From: Paramuribaculum sp.
GTDB lineage: Bacteria > Bacteroidota > Bacteroidia > Bacteroidales > Muribaculaceae
Reading direction: 5' to 3'
NCBI GenBank assembly: GCA_029051835.1
Contig: JAIDKJ010000060.1
Coordinates: forward strand, 1 to 15,944
DNA length: 15,944 bases
Under the pieces are notes generated by a model. That model worked only from the letters and a program-made list of their open reading frames with translations, was not told where the DNA came from and did no database searches. Shown here piece by piece: positions 8,201 through 14,782 of the stretch. A program made the position numbers and the translations under genes. Positions within the stretch are counted from its first letter, which is position 1. The number at the start of each line of letters is the position of its first letter.

Positions 8201-10049
8201 TGTCAGCCTCGACAACCTCTACTACGGTCGCGACCGCGTAGGATCGTTCGACATCGGACTCGATGTAGGCACCGACCGTTCAGGACGGCTCACCGCCGAC
8301 GCATCGCTCAAAGTCGACTCCATCGAAGTGATCACGGCCAAAGGATCGCTCAACGACACGACATCGGCCACACCGTTCCACCTCGACTTCGAGATGATAC
8401 GCTTCCCGATGCGTGTTGCCAACCCGTTCCTGCCCAAAGATATGGCCCGGCTGTCGGGAATGCTCAACGGACGCCTCGACATCACCGGTTCGCTCAGCCG
8501 CCCGGTATTCAACGGATTCCTCGACTTCGACACCACTGCGGTGCGGGTAGGAATGCTCGGCACATCATTCAACTTCTCCGAAGAAAAGATACCGGTCGAC
8601 AGCTCCATCGTCAGATTCGACAACTTCGCCATCACGGCAGCCAACAAAAATCCGCTGACCATCAACGGCACTGTCGACCTGCGCGACCTCACCGACATAG
8701 CCATGAACCTCGGCCTCAAAGCCAAGAACATGCAGATCGTCAACTCCAGCCGGCCTAAAAACTCCGACGTCTACGGCCGTGCATTCATCGACCTCGACGC
8801 CACGGTAAAAGGCGACATGAGATACATTGCCGTCGACGCCGACCTCAATCTGCTTCCTGGCACCAACGTCACATACGTCATACCCGACGTCGAATCGGCT
8901 CTGGCATCGCAATCGACGGGCGACATGGTGAAATTCGTCAACTTCGCCGACACCACCGCCGCAGTCGAAGCCGACACACTCGCCCGCTCCACCATGATCG
9001 GACTCAACGCCACACTGACCATATCGCAAGGCTCTACCATCAACGTCGACCTCTCGGCCGACGGCAAAAACCGCGCGACAGTAGCCGGATACGGCACGCT
9101 CGACTACACTATGAGCCCGCTCAACGACGGACGGCTCACCGGACGATTCAACATCAACAGCGGATTTGTCAGATACACGCCCCCAATGATGTCGGAGAAG
9201 AAATTTGACTTCGACGAAGGGAGCTACGTGGCGTTCAACGGCGACATGCTCAACCCCATACTCAACATCCATGCCACCGACCGGATGAAGGCCAACGTCA
9301 CACAGACCGGACAAAACTCCCGTCTGATAAACTTCGACATATCCCTGGCGGTCACCAACACCCTGCAGAACATGAATGTGGCGTTTGACCTCTCCACCGA
9401 CGACGACATCACCGTGCAGAACGAGCTCGCCTCCATGAGTCAGGAGCAGAGAGCCAACCAGGCCATGAACCTCCTGCTCTACAACACCTATACCGGACCC
9501 GGCACAAAGGCATCCACAAGCCTGTCGGGCAATCCGCTCTACTCGTTCCTCACCTCGCAGCTCAACTCCTGGGCCGCACAGAACATCAGGGGAGTAGACA
9601 TCTCCTTCGGCATCGACCAATACAACCAGACCACCGACGGAGCCAGCTCCACGACCACAAGCTACAGCTACAGAGTGTCGAAAAACCTCTTCAACGACAG
9701 AGTGAAGATCATCGTCGGAGGCAACTACTCCACCGATGCCGACACCGACGAAAACTTCCAGCAGAACCTTATCAACGATATCGCGTTTGAATATATGCTC
9801 AACAAACGCGGCACAATGATCGTGCGCATATTCCGCCACAACGGATATGAGAGCATACTCGAAGGCGAGATCACCGAAACCGGAGTGGGATTCGTCATGC
9901 GCCGCAAGATCAACTCGCTCAAGGACCTCTTCAGATGGGCCGGACGCCTGCGCCGCTCGCTGCTCCGCCAGCAAGGATCGCCCGACGTAAAGACACCGGC
10001 AGAAACCACCGCCGACACCATCACATCACCCACACCCGACAACAAATGA
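5226..10049 (+). CDS. tamB: TamB-type translocation and assembly module protein
   Basis: A 1607-residue envelope protein, the size expected for Bacteroidetes TamB. One N-terminal membrane helix (about residues 7-27) anchors it in the inner membrane. The rest is a long periplasmic body of alternating short beta strands rich in 'D-I/L-x-A-x-G-x-hydrophobic' patterns, as in the hydrophobic-groove (TamB/AsmA-like) superfamily. The C-terminal DUF490/TamB domain (about 1150-1570) includes the conserved NPLYSFLTSQLNSWAAQNI segment (near 1436) and a final IFRHNGYESILEGEITETG stretch (near 1540). TamB works with an Omp85-family barrel in outer-membrane protein assembly, and related proteins move phospholipids between membranes. 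The start may be ATG 5226 or ATG 5232; the difference is two residues. Its stop overlaps the next gene's start (ATGA, 10046-10049), which points to coupled production with the barrel partner. Confidence 0.93.
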   Translation: MRMFRKIVLWILAVLLFIVIAVPIALYVPPVQTFVKDIALREIRKSTGMDINVESLRIRFPLRLALENASVIEADGDTMLRAGDIRLSVAMLPLLKGDIRVSGAHLTDIFYQTGAPDSAIWLKADIRDFDLDGAAMNLGKGTIDVDRAMLDGGKVFLMINDSVAQPSATDTAAASPLVIRALDISLRNVDYSMTMMPVIDSLGASIPAVRLRNGLVDMATRTITAQSLTADSLDVAYITPSADYLKTHSVATAPDSLPASAGTETDSLLWTITAGHINLNARRALYAQRDATPLPGLDFNHIEASGIEIAIDSMFNRGSSIRVPLRSFHASERCGIALRADGTFAIDSASTMSARDFRISTDFSTLDLDAEMRFADDTSAPSPLRLEADARIAPVDIKMAFPAIAPMIASLPAGSDLSLKTDIDGTTQSLDIKTLEATLPHIFTIRADGHIDRPLDIDGMAGRIDIKGRLTGLNTIKPSLLDARLARTVSLPPISLKGHADFRPGLIAGLINATTGNGRIVADGSWRRNIEGYRGAISLDRFPVASFLPSMGIGDLTADISAKGRGFDPLSTSTELEARATIGAIQYKDKAYSDIDIAMQLSRGVINGHLDSNNPGAELGITFDGTASREGFTWNIDGDINSLDLLAMRLTDEQCAGSLNIRSQGSVNADATVIDATLSVANLDWNLTGHRITAPVTDIRLTASDSTVNTDLTSGDLSLTLATLCGLDTLMARMAALPAVIDTAIAHRNADIIALQRAMPPLNALLTAGPDNILTDLLAASGTGFRHADMRISNDSLMHFNTLVTGFHSGDTRLDTLRFGAVQHGKYLAFNGALNNRPGTLDQWAHVRLTGYLADDRLALLLRQRDINDREGFFLGANLAIADSVATLRFVPGSPVIGYKKWQLNPSNFITYNLYTHHIDANLEMGSGKSLIRLFTDHREGTTSQEDLIVQLKDIQIQDWLTISPFAPPVKGSLAADMRISAGKNSLTGTGNVSLDNLYYGRDRVGSFDIGLDVGTDRSGRLTADASLKVDSIEVITAKGSLNDTTSATPFHLDFEMIRFPMRVANPFLPKDMARLSGMLNGRLDITGSLSRPVFNGFLDFDTTAVRVGMLGTSFNFSEEKIPVDSSIVRFDNFAITAANKNPLTINGTVDLRDLTDIAMNLGLKAKNMQIVNSSRPKNSDVYGRAFIDLDATVKGDMRYIAVDADLNLLPGTNVTYVIPDVESALASQSTGDMVKFVNFADTTAAVEADTLARSTMIGLNATLTISQGSTINVDLSADGKNRATVAGYGTLDYTMSPLNDGRLTGRFNINSGFVRYTPPMMSEKKFDFDEGSYVAFNGDMLNPILNIHATDRMKANVTQTGQNSRLINFDISLAVTNTLQNMNVAFDLSTDDDITVQNELASMSQEQRANQAMNLLLYNTYTGPGTKASTSLSGNPLYSFLTSQLNSWAAQNIRGVDISFGIDQYNQTTDGASSTTTSYSYRVSKNLFNDRVKIIVGGNYSTDADTDENFQQNLINDIAFEYMLNKRGTMIVRIFRHNGYESILEGEITETGVGFVMRRKINSLKDLFRWAGRLRRSLLRQQGSPDVKTPAETTADTITSPTPDNK

Positions 10050-12346
10050 CTATGATCACCCGACACACATTCACGCGCACCCTCTCCGCACTGCTGCTCA
10101 TAGCCCTCATGGCCTCCTGCTCCACCACACGGCGCATTGCAGACGACGAAGTGCTCTACACCGGCGTCAAAAAAATCGACATCGTAGTGCCCGAAGGACG
10201 TAAAGCAGCCCCCGGACTCGACGGACAGGTGAAAAACGCCGTCAACGTAGCGCCAAACAACAGCCTTATCTCGCCATATCTGCGATACCCGTTCCCGCTC
10301 GGACTGTGGGTCTACAACAACTGGTCAAACCCGCCACATGGATTCAAACACTGGCTCTATGAGAAGCTCGTGGCAGAGCCTGTGCTCATCAGCGACGTAC
10401 GCCCCGAAGTGCGCACCAAGATGATCGACGAGATACTCGACAACAACGGCTACTTCAGAGGCACCGCATCCTATCAGCTCGTCAAAGGCAAAAACCCAAA
10501 AAAGGCACGCATACTCTACACCGTCAACACCGGACCCGAATATCCCCTCAGCTCCATAGAATTGCTCCCCGACACATCACGGCTCTACCACCTCATCGAC
10601 TCCGTGGCTGCCGCCGGGACATACCTCCGCCCGGGAAGCCGATACTGCACCGACTCGCTGTCGGCCGAACGGGTCAGGATCACCAACGTGCTCCGAAACC
10701 GAGGCTACTACTTCTTCCGCCCCGACTACATCGAATACCTCGCCGACTCCACCATCACCCCCGGAAGCATAGCGCTCCGCATGGCCATCGCCACCAACAT
10801 ACCGCAGGCACTACTGCTCCCCTACCGCACAGGCAAGGTCACCACACGCATCTACCGCAACAAAGGGGGAGGCACACCCGACACCATCATGACCAGGCGC
10901 GGCATGGTCATACAGATGCAGCCATCGCGACTGCGCAAAAACCTGATACCCTCCTGTATCGCATTCCGCAACGGACGCACATTCTCCGTCCGCGACATGA
11001 ACCGCACACAGACATCCCTCTCGCGTCTGGGCATATTCAGCGGCATAGAAATCAACGTATATCCCGACACCACGTCGGCCGAGCGGCAGCTCGACGTCGA
11101 CATCGCATGCACATTCGACGCACCGCTCGAAGCATCGCTCGAAGTCAACGTCACGTCAAAATCCAACTCCTATCTCGGACCGGGACTCACATTCGGACTC
11201 ACCAACCGCAACCTCTTCGGAGGAGGCGAACAGCTCTCGCTGAACCTCACCGGAAGCTACGAATGGCAGACCGGACGCGACCGTGGCAACTCGGTGTTCA
11301 ATTCCTACGAGGTCGGACTGACCACCTCGCTGTCATTCCCGCGGCTTCTCGCCCCGCGCTTTGTGCCGCGAAGCCGGCGCGAAGTCAACTGGACACGCAT
11401 ATCGCTCAACGCCGACCTGCTCAACCGTCCGCACTATTTCCGCATGGCGCAGTTCAACGCATCGTTCAACTACGACTGGCGCCTCAACCGATATGCCTCC
11501 AACACGCTCACACTCTATAAGATCACCTACACGAAACTCATCAACACCACCGCCGAATTCGACTCCGTGATGGATGCCAACCAGGCCATCGCACAGAGTT
11601 TCCGCAGTCAGTTCATACCCCAGATAGCCTACTCGTTCGTACTCGACCGCCCGATAGGCAACGACAACAACATCAACTGGCAGTTCACCGTACAGGAAGC
11701 CGGAGGCATCACCGACCTCATCTACAAGGCAGCCGGAAAGAAAGGCGAGAAGAAACTGTTCGGCACGCCGTTCTCACAGTTCATCAAAGGCCATACGCAG
11801 CTCGTCTACAACCGCCGCCTCTACGGCGACCACTGGCTCGTCAGCCGCGTGGCTGTCGGCACCGCACACGCCTATGGCAACTCCAAAGCAGTGCCCTACT
11901 CCGAACAGTTCTACGTAGGCGGAGCCAACTCCATACGCGCATTCACCGTCCGCAGCATCGGCCCCGGCAGCTATCAGGTGCCTAAAAACCTCATTAACGG
12001 CTATTTTGACCAGACCGGCACCTTCAAGTTCGAATTCAATGTCGAATACCGCTTCCCGATCTATGGCCCGCTGCATGGAGCCGTATTCTTCGACTCCGGC
12101 AACGTATGGCTCCTCCGCAACGACCCGATGCGGCCGGGAGGAAAACTCCGCGGATCCACATTCTTCAAAGATCTGGCCACCGGCACAGGAGCCGGACTTC
12201 GACTCGACATAGGCATGCTCGTAGTCCGCGGCGACCTCGGCGTCGGCATCCATCTGCCATACGATACCGGCAAGCACGGATATTACAACATGAAATCATT
12301 CGGCAACTCGCTCGCCTTCCATCTCGCCATCGGCTACCCCTTCTGA
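10046..12346 (+). CDS. tamL: TamL-type lipoprotein barrel of the BamA/TamA (Omp85) superfamily
   Basis: A 766-residue outer-membrane protein. Residues 1-25 look like a lipoprotein signal: basic residues up to R11, a hydrophobic core LSALLLIALM, then A-S-C with the lipid-accepting cysteine at C25. Residues about 30-360 fit periplasmic POTRA-like repeats. From about residue 365 comes the 16-stranded Omp85 barrel: it opens with GPGLTFGLTNRNLFGGGEQL, carries SIRAF (near 630) where BamA has the lid-lock VRGF/Y motif, and ends LAIGYPF with a terminal aromatic. A lipidated TamA relative next to tamB is the published TamL arrangement of Bacteroidetes. The ATG at 10046, overlapping the tamB stop, is preferred to an ATG at 9935 because only the shorter protein places the signal sequence at the N-terminus; ATG 10052 is also possible. 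A weak ACGC/GCGT hairpin (about 12367-12380) follows the gene. Confidence 0.9.
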   Translation: MTMITRHTFTRTLSALLLIALMASCSTTRRIADDEVLYTGVKKIDIVVPEGRKAAPGLDGQVKNAVNVAPNNSLISPYLRYPFPLGLWVYNNWSNPPHGFKHWLYEKLVAEPVLISDVRPEVRTKMIDEILDNNGYFRGTASYQLVKGKNPKKARILYTVNTGPEYPLSSIELLPDTSRLYHLIDSVAAAGTYLRPGSRYCTDSLSAERVRITNVLRNRGYYFFRPDYIEYLADSTITPGSIALRMAIATNIPQALLLPYRTGKVTTRIYRNKGGGTPDTIMTRRGMVIQMQPSRLRKNLIPSCIAFRNGRTFSVRDMNRTQTSLSRLGIFSGIEINVYPDTTSAERQLDVDIACTFDAPLEASLEVNVTSKSNSYLGPGLTFGLTNRNLFGGGEQLSLNLTGSYEWQTGRDRGNSVFNSYEVGLTTSLSFPRLLAPRFVPRSRREVNWTRISLNADLLNRPHYFRMAQFNASFNYDWRLNRYASNTLTLYKITYTKLINTTAEFDSVMDANQAIAQSFRSQFIPQIAYSFVLDRPIGNDNNINWQFTVQEAGGITDLIYKAAGKKGEKKLFGTPFSQFIKGHTQLVYNRRLYGDHWLVSRVAVGTAHAYGNSKAVPYSEQFYVGGANSIRAFTVRSIGPGSYQVPKNLINGYFDQTGTFKFEFNVEYRFPIYGPLHGAVFFDSGNVWLLRNDPMRPGGKLRGSTFFKDLATGTGAGLRLDIGMLVVRGDLGVGIHLPYDTGKHGYYNMKSFGNSLAFHLAIGYPF

Positions 12347-12430
12347 CCGCGCCCTGCAACCTTTACACGCATCCACGCGTTATTTATACATAAACATACA
12401 CCGCACATAACCAAAACAACAACAAATACT

Positions 12431-12739
12431 ATGAGCGAATTCAACGACATCATCAAAGACTCCAAGCCGACACTCGTCGACTTCTTCGCCACCTGGTGCG
12501 GCCCCTGCAAACTGCAAGGCCCCATACTCGAACAGGTCAAGGCCACCCTTGGCGACTCGGTCAACATCATCAAGATCGACGTAGACCGCAACCCCGAACT
12601 GTCGTCAACATATCATATCCGGTCAGTCCCCACACTCATCGTCTTCGTCAACGGCGAAGCCGCATGGCGCGGCTACGGACTCCATCAGGCCGACCAGCTC
12701 GAAGCGAAACTCCGCGAGTTCATCGACAAGGAGAAGTAA
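12431..12739 (+). CDS. trxA: Thioredoxin
   Basis: A 102-residue cytoplasmic thioredoxin of standard single-domain length. The redox-active WCGPCK is at residues 22-27 (C23, C26), preceded by the LVDFFAT strand, and the cis-proline is P67 in RSVPTL. The usual KIDVDRNPELSSTYHI segment lies between them. It reduces protein disulfides using electrons from thioredoxin reductase. There is no signal peptide. The start is ATG 12431, preceded by a purine-free AT/C-rich leader without Shine-Dalgarno sequence, as is common in this phylum. It lies 84 bases after tamL, a gap without a clear TAnnTTTG box, so it may be partly read through from tamL. A long hairpin follows the gene. Confidence 0.95.
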   Translation: MSEFNDIIKDSKPTLVDFFATWCGPCKLQGPILEQVKATLGDSVNIIKIDVDRNPELSSTYHIRSVPTLIVFVNGEAAWRGYGLHQADQLEAKLREFIDKEK

Positions 12740-12759
12740 TCCCCTCATCCGAAACGACT

Positions 12760-12804
12760 GAAGGCGGTGTGCCGGCTCACGCGAGCCACGCACACCGCCT
12801 TCTT
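12760..12804. terminator. Bipartite hairpin terminator between trxA and the transporter gene
   Basis: A perfect 13-bp stem pairs GAAGGCGGTGTGC (12760-12772) with GCACACCGCCTTC (12790-12802). Inside it GGCTC (12774-12778) pairs with GAGCC (12783-12787) around a four-base loop, giving one long, nearly continuous hairpin. On the plus strand only a short TTCTT follows. On the minus strand there is no T-run. It sits between the convergent trxA and transporter stops and probably ends both transcripts, more surely trxA. Confidence 0.75.
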
Positions 12805-12834
12805 ATGTCGGATTTGGTTCTATTTCAGTCAGGG

Positions 12835-14502
12835 TCAGCCGAGGAAGGCCAGTATCAGGCCCTGGGCCGCCACCACTCGGAGGAACATCGTCAGCGGGTA
12901 GACAGTCGAATACGCCACTGCGGGAACGTCGCTTCCGGTGCTGCCGTTGGCATAGGCCAGAGCCGGCGGATCGGTATAGCCACCGGAGAACAGACCCATG
13001 ATATACAGGAAATTGATCTTGTAGATCCCGCGGGCTATGCAGCCCACCACCACGAGCGGAACGAAAGTGATGATGAAGCCCCAGATCACCCACCACATGC
13101 CGGTGGAGTTAAACACCGTTTCGGCAAATCCAGCGCCCGATGATATGCCCACCGACGCAAGGAACAGGCATATTCCAAGCTCGCGGAGCATCAGCGAAGC
13201 CGACGACGAAGTGTAGGTCACGAGTTTGAACTTGTAGCCGAAGCGCGAGAGCAGTATGGCCACCACGAGCGGACCGCCCGCCAGACCGAGCTTCATGCCG
13301 AAGCCAACATTGATCGAACCCACGATGATACCGAAGAGTATGCCTACGAAGATCGTGATGATATTCGGCTCGTTGAGACGCTTCATCGAGTTGCCGAGCT
13401 TGTTGGCCAGACGTTCTATATCGTTGATGTCGCCCACTACTACTATGCGGTCGCCCATCTGGAGGCGCAGGTCGGGCGAAGCAAGCAGATCCACACCGGC
13501 ACGGTTCACACGGGTAGCGTTGAGCTTGTAGGCCGAATGGAGGCGGAGCGAGCCGAGCGTCACGCCGTTGAATTCGCTCTTGGTGATCAGAATGCGGCGC
13601 GACACCACCGAGGTCTGATTCTCGTCATCCTCCCAGTTCATTTCGTATGGCACGCCTATCACGGCCTCGAAATTCTCCACATCCTGGCTCGAGATCACCA
13701 CATAGATCTTGTCGCCAACATGGATCTCGGTCTGCGACGTCGGTATGATTATATCGCCGCCCTCGGCGCGGATCATACGCGATATCACGAAATCCGTCTT
13801 AATTATGTCATGGATCTGACGCAGATTCTTGCCGTCTATAAGCTTATTGGTCACCTCGATCGAGATAAAGTCGGGCTTCTGCTGGTTGAGAGCGGCCTCC
13901 TCCTCGATGCGCTGTATCTCTTTTTCAGTCCGGATACCGAACAGAGCCTTGATCAGGAACATCGCTCCGATGATGCCGCACACGCCCAGAGGATATGCCG
14001 CCGCATAGCCCATGGCCATGATATTGATCGACTCGGGATTGTCGGCTGCCTGCTGGGCCGCGGCCAGACCGGGTGTGTTGGTCACCGCACCCGACATCAC
14101 GCCCACGAGAGCCTCTATCTGGGTTTCGCCGTCGATATAATATATCGCCAGCACTATAAGCACGTTAAGCGCGATCGCGAGCACAGCCAGACCATTGAGC
14201 CTCATGCCGCCCTTCTTGAACGATGCGAAGAAACCCGGACCAACCTGTATGCCTATCGAGAAGATAAACAGTATCAGACCGAACTCTCTGATAAATTTAA
14301 GCACCTCGGCGTTCACTACATAGCCCAGATGGCCCATCACAATTCCCACAAACAGCACGAATGTCACTCCCAGCGACACTCCCGCCACCTTCAGCTTGCC
14401 CAGAAACACGCCCAGGGCTATCACGAAGGAATACAGGACGATGGTACTGGCAAGCCCGTAGTTACCGGGGCCGAGCAGCGACGTCAACCATGTAAAATCC
14501 AT
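12835..14502 (-). CDS. AspT/YidE-type putative transporter with two RCK_C domains
   Basis: A 555-residue inner-membrane protein of the aspartate:alanine exchanger (AAEx) family, which includes AspT and the E. coli YidE and YbjL proteins. It has the family's duplicated plan. The first membrane half spans about residues 15-190 and contains GAVTNTPGLAAAQ (138-150). Two cytoplasmic RCK_C/TrkA-C regulatory domains follow at about 210-285 and 298-372, recognisable by the paired HVGDKIYVV and QMGDRIVVV turns. The second membrane half spans about 380-555 with the matching SGGYTDPPALAYAN (506-519). The family exchanges amino acids or other small acids, but YidE-like members mostly have no proven substrate, and RCK_C domains suggest control by a bound ligand. 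The start MDFTWLTSLLGPG is family-like. A leader of about 128 bases precedes it, and it diverges from pheT. Confidence 0.87.
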   Translation of the reverse strand: MDFTWLTSLLGPGNYGLASTIVLYSFVIALGVFLGKLKVAGVSLGVTFVLFVGIVMGHLGYVVNAEVLKFIREFGLILFIFSIGIQVGPGFFASFKKGGMRLNGLAVLAIALNVLIVLAIYYIDGETQIEALVGVMSGAVTNTPGLAAAQQAADNPESINIMAMGYAAAYPLGVCGIIGAMFLIKALFGIRTEKEIQRIEEEAALNQQKPDFISIEVTNKLIDGKNLRQIHDIIKTDFVISRMIRAEGGDIIIPTSQTEIHVGDKIYVVISSQDVENFEAVIGVPYEMNWEDDENQTSVVSRRILITKSEFNGVTLGSLRLHSAYKLNATRVNRAGVDLLASPDLRLQMGDRIVVVGDINDIERLANKLGNSMKRLNEPNIITIFVGILFGIIVGSINVGFGMKLGLAGGPLVVAILLSRFGYKFKLVTYTSSSASLMLRELGICLFLASVGISSGAGFAETVFNSTGMWWVIWGFIITFVPLVVVGCIARGIYKINFLYIMGLFSGGYTDPPALAYANGSTGSDVPAVAYSTVYPLTMFLRVVAAQGLILAFLG

Positions 14503-14630
14503 AATGACTATTAATTGATTATATATTGATTTATTGTCAGCATCCCTTCGGGCGACGGGCCGGCGGCTCCGTTAGGCAACATGCCGGCATACACGCCGGC
14601 ACATATTGCACTGACACCCGATGTTTACGG
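14503..14630 (-). promoter_or_regulatory. Structured leader of the transporter gene
   Basis: Measured from the predicted start site near 14630, the transporter mRNA carries about 128 untranslated bases. The upstream half is GC-rich with three copies of the self-complementary GCCGGC (14595-14600, 14583-14588, 14559-14564). Two of them form the perfect stem TGCCGGC/GCCGGCA (14582-14588 with 14595-14601, six-base loop). The third, and a GGCA/TGCC pair, offer competing pairings. The last 40 bases before the ATG are AT-rich and open. I recognise no known riboswitch class, and no ORF of note. Confidence 0.35.
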
Positions 14631-14634
14631 TGTG

Positions 14635-14642
14635 CAAAGTTA
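14635..14642 (-). promoter_or_regulatory. -7 promoter box for the transporter gene
   Basis: On the minus strand this reads TAACTTTG (consensus TAnnTTTG), placing transcription start near 14630. The -33 position, 19-21 bases upstream, falls on the start of the pheT -7 arm (minus-strand TTAC at 14667-14664), a partial match to TTTG. Confidence 0.6.
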
Positions 14643-14664
14643 CCCATTTTTCGTGAAAGTTTCG

Positions 14665-14672
14665 TAACTTTG
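14665..14672 (+). promoter_or_regulatory. -7 promoter box for pheT
   Basis: TAACTTTG matches TAnnTTTG exactly, with transcription predicted to start near 14677. The -33 position (TTAC at 14640-14643) lies inside the transporter -7 arm, so the two promoters overlap. Confidence 0.65.
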
Positions 14673-14676
14673 CACA

Positions 14677-14782
14677 ATTCTTATCAACAACCGGCGAAAA
14701 ATAACCGCAGCTGTCATCAGGCACAGCACACACCGCTGCAGCCACAACAGCTCGACAAAACAGATATTTAGAATCATACATC
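14677..14782 (+). promoter_or_regulatory. pheT leader with alternative hairpins
   Basis: The predicted leader is about 106 bases. Three pairings compete for one segment: GCTGT (14710-14714) with ACAGC (14723-14727), GCAGC (14707-14711) with GCTGC (14735-14739), and AGCTGT (14709-14714) with ACAGCT (14747-14752). No T-run and no Phe-rich leader peptide is visible, so attenuation of the enteric type is not supported; another RNA-based control is possible. Confidence 0.3.

Larger units (their letters stand above)
14631..14676. repeat. Perfect 13-bp inverted repeat spanning two divergent promoters
   Basis: TGTGCAAAGTTAC (14631-14643) and GTAACTTTGCACA (14664-14676) are exact inverse complements separated by 20 bases. 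Each arm contains a full -7 promoter box pointing outward, one for the transporter and one for pheT. The arms could also be a binding site for a dimeric regulator. Confidence 0.8.

Noticed and set aside
8565..9974. 469-codon minus-strand open frame opposite tamB
   Set aside because: It is the antisense shadow of a GC-rich coding sequence: Val/Gly/Asp/His-rich product, no family features, and a plus-strand protein with clear TamB motifs.
9935..10045. 37-codon N-terminal extension of tamL within tamB
   Set aside because: The extension puts an Arg/Pro/Ala-rich stretch before the lipoprotein signal, and the ATGA start at 10046 fits operon spacing better.
12357..12391. ACGC/GCGT mini-hairpin followed by TATTTATA after tamL
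   Set aside because: A four-base stem is too weak to call as a terminator, and the AT-rich stretch lacks an exact TAnnTTTG box.
13537..14514. 325-codon plus-strand open frame opposite the transporter gene
   Set aside because: His/Arg-rich product typical of antisense frames; the minus-strand transporter has complete family motifs.
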